Assembly: GCA_002256685.1 (NCBI GenBank)
Contig: NQJH01000082.1
Coordinates: 1-15,388 of the forward strand
Direction of reading: 5' to 3'
Source: Methylococcaceae bacterium NSP1-2
Lineage (GTDB): Bacteria > Pseudomonadota > Gammaproteobacteria > Methylococcales > Methylomonadaceae
Length of the DNA: 15,388 nt
The notes beneath the pieces were generated by a model. The model ran no database searches. It worked only from the letters and a program-made list of their open reading frames with translations, and was not told the DNA's origin. Positions within the stretch are counted from its first letter, which is position 1. Every line of letters begins with the position of its first letter. Made by a program: the position numbers and the translations under genes. Positions 7,627 to 13,288 of the stretch are shown here, one piece after another.

Positions 7627-8900
7627 ATGGATTACCTTCCTATTTTTATAAACCTTAAAGGGCAAGATTGTCTTGTCGTCGGTGCGGGTGAAATCGCAGC
7701 ACGAAAAATTGACTGCTTAGCGCGGGCAGGTGCAAAAATCACCGTGATTGCAACAGAAATAAGTGCCAGCGTCGCCACTATGCAAGCCAATCACGCGCTA
7801 ACTTTACTACAAAAACCATTTTCGCCCGAAGACCTGCATGATTTTAAATTAGTGGTATCCGCTACCAATCATGATGAAACCAATCGCTTGGTTGCCAAAA
7901 CCGCCGAACAACAAAATACTCTGGTTAATGTGGTTGATAATCCCGAACTGTGTAGCTTCATCTTTCCCGCTATTATTGATCGCTCACCCATTATTGCCGC
8001 TGTATCTTCAAGTGGAGCTGCACCTATTTTAGCACGCTTACTTAGAGCTAAAATAGAAACGATAATTCCGCCTGCTTATGGGCGACTAGCCGCGCTGGCT
8101 AACAAATTTAGACATCCCGTTCAGCAACACATTAAAAACCCCAAGCAACGGCGAATTTTTTGGGAACAGGTTTTACAAGGTAATATTGCTGAGTTAATTT
8201 TTGCAGGTAAAGACGAGCAAGCCGAACAACAACTACAGCAACAACTCAGTAGCCAAGAAAATAATCCACAAACTGGCGAAGTCTATTTGATAGGCGCAGG
8301 ACCCGGCGCGGCTGATTTATTAACCTTTCGCGCCTTACGCTTGTTACAGCAAGCCGATGTCGTGGTTTATGACCGCTTGGTTTCTGCTGAAATTCTTGAT
8401 TTAGCGCGGCGAGACAGTGAAAAAATTTATGTTGGTAAACAACGTGAAAAACATACCCTGCCGCAGGAATCCATCAACACCTTGCTAGCGGATTTAGCCA
8501 AAGCCGGCAAACGTGTTGCCCGACTTAAAGGCGGTGATCCCTTTATCTTTGGGCGTGGCGGTGAAGAAATCGAAACCCTCATGCAGCAAGGCATTCACTT
8601 TCAAGTCGTTCCGGGCATTACTGGACACAATTAGCCGCCCCCAATCAAACCATCGTTATTTACATGGGCTTAGTGGGGCTGGAAAAAATTTGCCAGTCTT
8701 TAATCGCGCACGGTAGTCCTGAAAATTTACCAATTGCCTTGATACAACAAGGCACGACGCACAATCAGCGCGTTATTATCGGCACTTTAGCCACCTTACC
8801 CGCACAGATTGCCCAATTGGCTATTAAACCGCCGACATTGATTATTATTGGTACCGTGGTGACACTCCATGAACAACTGCGTTGGTTTAATAACGAATGA
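7627..8900 (+). pseudogene. cysG: Trifunctional sirohaem synthase, interrupted by an internal frameshifting deletion
   Basis: CysG converts uroporphyrinogen III to sirohaem, the cofactor of sulfite and nitrite reductases. The dehydrogenase/ferrochelatase half is complete: the NAD-binding DCLVVGAGEIAARK (residues 14-27), the catalytic Asp104 equivalent in NVVDNPE, and AAVSSSGAAPILARLLR. The methyltransferase half begins with VYLIGAGPGAADLLTFRAL (219-237) and has RLKGGDPFIFGRGGEE and VVPGIT (to 332). There the frame breaks and stops at about 8632-8634. The remaining C-terminus continues in another frame from about 8625 (TQLAAPNQTIVIYMGLVGL) to 8900. The missing part equals about 36 residues of the family, including A-A-S-G, the I-P-L-T-H-R-D segment and T-G-H. 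These help form the S-adenosylmethionine/substrate site, so methyltransferase activity should be lost. ATG 7627 matches the MDYLPIF start of homologues. Confidence 0.9.
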
Positions 8901-9022
8901 TTTTTAAAATTCAGCGACTGTTCATCAACTTTGTTGATAATACAAACCAACAATAGGTCACAAAAACGCACTAAATTTTTATGTCCTATTGCTGTACAAA
9001 GGTAAAGAAGTGAATAAAACAA

Positions 9023-9051
9023 TTGAATTTTGCCGTTAAATTCCCTATTCT
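9023..9051 (+). promoter_or_regulatory. Candidate sigma-70 promoter of the cytochrome gene
   Basis: TTGAAT (9023-9028) and TATTCT (9046-9051) are separated by exactly 17 bp, each matching four of six consensus bases. Transcription would start near 9058, giving a leader of about 60 nt that contains the palindrome at 9076-9095. Confidence 0.45.
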
Positions 9052-9075
9052 TTGCTAGCTCAAACATTTCCACAT

Positions 9076-9095
9076 AAAAGAACATACGTTCTTTT
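9076..9095. promoter_or_regulatory. Palindrome in the cytochrome leader
   Basis: AAAAGAAC and GTTCTTTT form a perfect 8-bp inverted repeat around ATAC, ending 23 bp before the ATG of the cytochrome gene. It could be an operator or a small leader hairpin. The ribosome binding site AGAGAGG (9107-9113) lies outside it. Upstream, ATCAAC/GTTGAT (8924-8938) forms a second short hairpin just after cysG. Confidence 0.4.
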
Positions 9096-9118
9096 TAAAC
9101 CATCAAAGAGAGGTCAAT

Positions 9119-9457
9119 ATGAAAAAATCATTAGCCGCATTAGCAGGTATTACTTTAATCGCGTTAAGTGGCGCAGCATTCGCTGATGAATCCACTGAAG
9201 TCGGTAAAAAGATTTATGAACGTGCTTTCGGACGTGGTTGTGGCTCTTGCCATGACATCGCTTCAAATCCACAGTTATCTGAGTTAATTAAAGCAGACAA
9301 ATTGGATAGAGCGACATTTGAAAAAGTGTTGAAAGAAGGCAAAGGCGGTATGCCTAAAGCGATTGAAACCATCATGGCATTAGCCCCTGTTACTAAAGCA
9401 GGATACGGCGAAGATCAAGCGGTTGACGCGCTGTATAACTATTTAAAAACTAAGTAA
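9119..9457 (+). CDS. Small periplasmic monohaem cytochrome c (c5-like)
   Basis: This 112-residue protein has a classical Sec signal peptide (MKKSLAALAG..., hydrophobic core, cleavage expected after A-F-A at residue 22). It has one haem-binding motif, C41-G-S-C44-H45, and a downstream Met78 in GKGGMPK that is the likely sixth haem ligand. The mature part of about 90 residues fits a class I cytochrome and recalls cytochrome c5-type electron carriers of gammaproteobacteria. It would shuttle electrons in the periplasm; its partners are not evident from neighbours. A strong ribosome binding site AGAGAGG is spaced 5 nt from the ATG. The gene is flanked by its own candidate promoter and a strong terminator, so it is probably expressed alone. 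Confidence 0.88.
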   Translation: MKKSLAALAGITLIALSGAAFADESTEVGKKIYERAFGRGCGSCHDIASNPQLSELIKADKLDRATFEKVLKEGKGGMPKAIETIMALAPVTKAGYGEDQAVDALYNYLKTK

Positions 9458-9464
9458 TACGCAT

Positions 9465-9507
9465 AAAAAAAAGCCGCTCCAATCTGTATGATTGGAGCGG
9501 CTTTTTT
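9465..9507. terminator. Bidirectional rho-independent terminator
   Basis: GCCGCTCCAATC (9473-9484) pairs perfectly with GATTGGAGCGGC (9490-9501) around a 5-nt loop. Eight A residues precede the stem and six T residues follow it. It therefore terminates transcription in both directions, serving the convergent cytochrome gene and the 9520-10104 gene. Confidence 0.95.
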
Positions 9508-9519
9508 ATGTAGAAAATA

Positions 9520-10104
9520 TTAATCTTTGTGTAAATAACGCGTAATAATTTCTTTATAAGGTAATCGATGACGATTTTTAATCCAAATACCTGCAAACGC
9601 CACGAACATCAAACCACAAGACGCTAGACTCAAATAAACCAGCCGCTTTAACGCCGACATTTCTGCCATTAACTGCTCATTAGGAATTTTCACTTTATCA
9701 TTGTTAGGTGCGTCGGAATAAGCGCGTAAGGCTTTAATATCATTACGCAAGTCTTCAATCGTCAGTAACGAATCCGGTGCAGTCCCTAAACGCACACTTT
9801 CTTCCAATGTTCTGAGCTTACTTTCAATTGAACCGCTAACTAAACCGACAAACTGCCCTTTAAGCGTATTCACCTCGGCAGACAACACCGGATTCATTTG
9901 ATCGGCATAAACTTTAGTCGGGTTCAGTTTTTTATAATCGGTTAAATCATCACTCGGAAATAAAAAAAAGCCCGCTATCACAATGACCGACATCAGAAAA
10001 AAAACCGCGTATAACAACCATCGGTTTACTTTAACCAAGCTCTGATGATTAGCTGCTACTTGCAGAACAACTAGCTTGGAATCTTTTTCGTGACTATCGT
10101 TCAT
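9520..10104 (-). CDS. Uncharacterised two-TM membrane protein
   Basis: I do not recognise a family. The 194-residue product has two clear hydrophobic helices, about residues 29-49 (WLLYAVFFLMSVIVIAGFFLF) and 155-175. Between them is a charged, mostly helical region (50-152) with possible amphipathic helices around 75-130. The N-terminus (28 residues, acidic and basic mix) and the basic C-terminus (KNRHR...) are probably cytoplasmic, leaving the middle region in the periplasm. A good ribosome binding site, GAGAGGA, precedes the ATG at 10104. It lies 119 bp downstream of argG on the same strand and ends at the shared bidirectional terminator. Codon and base use look like the neighbours. No functional assignment is made. 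Confidence 0.8.
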   Translation of the reverse strand: MNDSHEKDSKLVVLQVAANHQSLVKVNRWLLYAVFFLMSVIVIAGFFLFPSDDLTDYKKLNPTKVYADQMNPVLSAEVNTLKGQFVGLVSGSIESKLRTLEESVRLGTAPDSLLTIEDLRNDIKALRAYSDAPNNDKVKIPNEQLMAEMSALKRLVYLSLASCGLMFVAFAGIWIKNRHRLPYKEIITRYLHKD

Positions 10105-10223
10105 TATTAGTTTCCTCTCAACCTAGGCAAGAACACGCCGAGTTGGACAAATATTATTGTTATGTGGACTTTGCTAGCGGGCACACTACAAGCTTAAGTG
10201 TATGTCCTGTAGTTTTCAGTCGC

Positions 10224-11409
10224 TTATTTTAAACGTTTTGCGGCAGCAATGCGCAATCTTAACGCATTTAACTTAATAAAGCCTTCTGCGTCTTTTTGAT
10301 TGTAAGCTCCCGCGTCTTCTTCAAACGTCGCAATACTTTCATCAAATAAACTGTCAGTGCTGGATTCACGACCGACCACAATCACGTTACCTTTATACAA
10401 TTTCAGACGTACTTTACCGTTGACATTGGCTTGTGACGCATTAATCATGGTTTGCAACATCTGAAATTAACGACGCATAACGTGGCATTAGCTCATCTTT
10501 TAAATGCGCAACTTCTCTATCCAGCGTCAACGACTCAATCGCACGATGGGCTTTCAGCATAATTGTACCCGCTGGCGTTTCATAACAGCCGCGTGATTTC
10601 ATACCGACATAACGATTTTCAACAATATCCAAACGTCCGATACCGTTCGCGCCACCGATTTTATTCAACTGTTCCATCACAGTCGCAGGTGAACACGCCA
10701 CGTCATTAACCGCTACGATGTCGCCTTGTTGATAAGTCAATTCAATATAAGTGGCTTTATCGGGCGCGTTTTCAGGAGAAACTGACCAACGCCACATCGC
10801 TTCTTCTGGCTCTGCCCACGGGTCTTCTAATACCCGACCTTCATAAGAAATATGCAGCAAATTCGCATCCATCGAATACGGTGAAGTTTTACCGTGTTTC
10901 ATTTCCACAGGAATGCCGTGTTTTTCAGCATAATCCAGTAAAGATTGGCGTGAAGTTAAATCCCATTCGCGCCACGGTGCGATAATCTGAATATCAGGAC
11001 GTAACGCATAAGCCCCTAATTCAAAACGCACTTGATCATTACCTTTGCCCGTCGCGCCGTGTGAAATGGCTTTTGCACCTGTTTCATTGGCAATATCGAT
11101 TAAACGTTTAGCGATTAATGGACGGGCAATCGATGTGCCTAATAAATATTCGCCTTCATAAATCGTATTAGCGCGAAACATCGGAAACACATAATCACGG
11201 GCAAATTCTTCGCGCAAATCTTCGATATAAATTTCTTTAATGCCCATTGCTTGCGCTTTAGTACGCGCAGGTTCAATTTCTTCGCCTTGTCCCAAATCAG
11301 CAGTAAATGTGACCACTTCACATTTATATACATCTTGTAACCATTTGAGAATAATCGACGTATCTAAACCGCCTGAGTACGCTAATACTACTTTATTAAT
11401 GTCTGACAT
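10224..11409 (-). pseudogene. argG: Argininosuccinate synthase, interrupted by a small frameshifting deletion
   Basis: ArgG condenses citrulline and aspartate with ATP to argininosuccinate. The 5' part (11409 down to about 10475) is well conserved: the ATP-binding AYSGGLDTSI at residues 10-19, ISHGATGKGNDQVRFEL, and LKDELMPRYASLI. It then runs into out-of-frame residues and stops at 10441. The end of the protein continues in another frame from about 10463 (QMLQTMINASQANVNG...) through DAGAYNQKDAEGFIKLNALRLR to 10224. What is missing is the conserved Y-N-G-Y/F-W-F-x-P-E-R segment, about 10 codons; a loss of about 29 nt fits the observed frame change. Family length is about 400 residues. An AAGG lies upstream of the ATG, and a -10-like TATAAT precedes it. 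argH lies upstream on the same strand, separated by a palindromic element. Confidence 0.9.
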
Positions 11410-11442
11410 AATGTCTTTTACCTTAAGTTAAAAATGCAGAGA

Positions 11443-11448
11443 ATTATA
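11443..11448 (-). promoter_or_regulatory. Candidate -10 element of argG
   Basis: On the minus strand GCGTATAATTC gives a perfect TATAAT 33 bp upstream of the argG ATG. The -35 region is weak at 17-18 bp spacing. No convincing ArgR operator is seen around it. Confidence 0.5.
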
Positions 11449-11480
11449 CGCGAAAATACGCAATATGCCTGTATCGTAAA

Positions 11481-11547
11481 GTAGGCGCGAATTCGCTAAC
11501 GCGCTCTTACGGGTCATTCGTGCTAACGCGGATAAATCCGCGCCTAC
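11481..11547. repeat. Extragenic palindromic repeat between argH and argG
   Basis: GTAGGCGCG (11481-11489) is the exact reverse complement of CGCGCCTAC (11539-11547). Inside, GCTAACGCG occurs twice as a direct repeat (11495-11503, 11522-11530), and the arms pair further with interruptions. This is the build of a REP/BIME-like dispersed element. It has no T-run. Confidence 0.65.
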
Positions 11548-11553
11548 ATAAGA

Positions 11554-12939
11554 CTACATAGTCAATCTAGCCGTAGCAATCGCCGCTTTTACTGTTTCAG
11601 GTGCAGTGCCGCCGATGTGTTTACGCGCCGCAACTGAACCTTCCAGCGTTAAATAGTCAAACACATCTGCTGTTATCAACGCTGAAAATATTTGTAATTC
11701 CTCTAAGGATAATTCCGATAAATCCCGCCCCGTTTCTATTCCCAAACGCACCGCCAAACCCACCACTTCATGCGCATCACGAAACGCCATGCCTTTACGC
11801 ACTAAATAATCGGCTAAATCGGTTGCCGTCGCAAAGCCACGTTTAGCCGAATTATACATATTGTCTTTTTTAGCACGGATGTGCGGAATCATATCGGCAT
11901 AAGCGCGTAAACAATTAATCAGCGTATCAGCGGTATCAAATAACGGCTCTTTATCTTCTTGATTGTCTTTGTTATAGGCTAACGGTTGCGATTTCATCAG
12001 CATTAACAAACTCATTAAATTGCCTGTCACCCGTCCAGATTTACCGCGCACTAATTCAGGCACATCGGGGTTTTTCTTTTGCGGCATAATCGATGAACCT
12101 GTGCAGAATGCGTCAGGCATATCAATAAAATCAAATTGCGCACTTGACCACAAAATCAGCTCTTCTGAAAAACGTGATAAATGAATCATGATTAAACTGC
12201 CAACAGCAGTAAATTCAATCGCAAAATCTCTGTCACTGACAGAATCCAACGAATTAGCCGAAGGACGGCTAAAACCCAATAATTCAGCGGTTTTATAACG
12301 GTCTATCGGATAACTTGTTCCCGCTAATGCCGCCGCGCCTAATGGCAACACATTAACGCGCTTCAAACAATCTTGTAAGCGTTCTGCATCACGGCTAAGC
12401 ATTTCAAACCACGCCATCAAATGATGCCCAAAAGTGATGGGTTGCGCGACTTGTAAATGCGTAAAACCGGGCATGATAGTATCGGCGTGTTGCTCCGCCA
12501 AATTTAAAATTGCAACCTGTAAGCGGGTCAATTGCGCGTTGATGTGCTGAATTTCACTGCGTAAATACAAGCGTATATCAGTTGCCACTTGGTCATTACG
12601 CGAACGCCCTGTGTGCAGTTTTTTACCCGCAATGCCGATTAAATCCGTCAAACGCGCTTCGATGTTCATGTGAACATCTTCTTGTTTAATCGACCAAACA
12701 AACTCACCTTTGGCGATTTCTGCGCTGATTTGCGTTAAGCCGCGGCTAATATCATCGCGCTCTTGTTCGGTCAGAATACCGCAATGCGCCAACATGGTGG
12801 CATGAGCAATTGAGCCTTGAATATCTTGCGCCGCCATGCGTTGGTCAAAATCTACCGAAGCGGTAAAGACTTCAACAAAAGCATCGGTCGCCTCAGCAAA
12901 ACGTGCACTGGAAAGTTTGTCAGAATTAATGTTAGTCAT
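11554..12939 (-). CDS. argH: Argininosuccinate lyase
   Basis: This 461-residue enzyme splits argininosuccinate to arginine and fumarate, the last step of arginine synthesis. The fumarase/aspartase superfamily signature GSSIMPQKKNPDVPELVRGK contains the flexible catalytic loop. HTGRSRNDQVATDIRLYLR and the histidine segment PGFTHLQVAQPITFGHH are also intact. The length equals the family norm, with no frame disruption. The N-terminus reads KLSSARFAEATDAFVE in place of the common KLWGGRF, a mild variation. The ATG at 12939 is the only start that keeps this segment. It has its own candidate promoter and is separated from argG by 144 bp. Its integrity contrasts with the broken argG and argA. Confidence 0.95.
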   Translation of the reverse strand: MTNINSDKLSSARFAEATDAFVEVFTASVDFDQRMAAQDIQGSIAHATMLAHCGILTEQERDDISRGLTQISAEIAKGEFVWSIKQEDVHMNIEARLTDLIGIAGKKLHTGRSRNDQVATDIRLYLRSEIQHINAQLTRLQVAILNLAEQHADTIMPGFTHLQVAQPITFGHHLMAWFEMLSRDAERLQDCLKRVNVLPLGAAALAGTSYPIDRYKTAELLGFSRPSANSLDSVSDRDFAIEFTAVGSLIMIHLSRFSEELILWSSAQFDFIDMPDAFCTGSSIMPQKKNPDVPELVRGKSGRVTGNLMSLLMLMKSQPLAYNKDNQEDKEPLFDTADTLINCLRAYADMIPHIRAKKDNMYNSAKRGFATATDLADYLVRKGMAFRDAHEVVGLAVRLGIETGRDLSELSLEELQIFSALITADVFDYLTLEGSVAARKHIGGTAPETVKAAIATARLTM

Positions 12940-13116
12940 GATGTGTGTGGGCAGATGAAAAGTGCGAAATTATACCGCTAAATGAGAGTGACGGTATTTT
13001 TGAGAATGAAAGCTCATGCTCTGAGAAGTATTAAAGGGTACTTCATTTGGTAGTGGTTAAATTTGTAGTTTTATGTTTGTAGAGTGTCGAGCTAAATGAT
13101 TGTACTAACTTAATTT

Positions 13117-13160
13117 AGCAAAATTAGCACATTTCCGAATTTTGCTTGGAAACGTGCTAA
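13117..13160. repeat. Two overlapping inverted repeats
   Basis: TTAGCAC-A-TTTCC (13124-13136) pairs with GGAAA-C-GTGCTAA (13148-13160): 12 pairs and one mismatch around an 11-nt loop. AGCAAAATT (13117-13125) also pairs perfectly with AATTTTGCT (13138-13146), which lies in that loop. The arms interleave, so the two stems compete. Function unknown. Confidence 0.6.
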
Positions 13161-13245
13161 AACCAATCTTCACTGAAACTGGATAAATGATTGAGCCGTC
13201 TATTGCCCACATGGAGAGTAAAAAACACAATGCTGGGAGTTGCAA

Positions 13246-13268
13246 GCGTGCAAGCAAAGCTTGCACGC
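13246..13268. repeat. Perfect hairpin beside the adhesin stop
   Basis: GCGTGCAAGC and GCTTGCACGC form a perfect 10-bp stem around AAA. On the minus strand it reads CGTAGGCGTGCAAGC, sharing the GTAGGCG head with the element at 11481. It lies 20 bp past the adhesin stop on that strand but lacks a T-run, so a dispersed palindrome is more likely than a terminator. Confidence 0.6.
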
Positions 13269-13288
13269 CTACGACTGGAATAATACGT

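Larger units (their letters stand above)
12940..13288. other. Gene-free gap with candidate argH promoter and inverted repeats
   Basis: No plausible gene is seen in these 349 bp. The argH-proximal end holds a minus-strand TATAAT (12969-12974), 30 bp from the argH ATG, with a weak -35. The middle holds the overlapping inverted repeats at 13117-13160, and the right end holds a perfect hairpin at 13246-13268, close to the adhesin stop. TTTGTAG is repeated at 13068 and 13082 approximately. Confidence 0.6.

Noticed and set aside
7561..7665. Longer TusA start overlapping cysG
   Set aside because: The extra N-terminal residues are absent from the family and would cover the cysG promoter and start.
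10185..10213. ACTACA/TGTAGT hairpin as argG terminator
   Set aside because: The T-run lies on the wrong strand for argG transcription, and the stem is only 6 bp.
960..11409. Introns, inteins or insertions as the cause of the split genes
   Set aside because: The broken genes lack conserved codons and contain no extra sequence at the junctions, so nothing could be spliced out to restore them. Programmed frameshifting would not restore the missing codons either.
11601..11846. Plus-strand open frame inside argH
   Set aside because: It is a shadow of the well-conserved argH frame.
13117..13160. Full H-type pseudoknot
   Set aside because: The connecting loops would be 0-1 nt across stems of 9 or more pairs, which is not sterically reasonable; competing hairpins are more likely.
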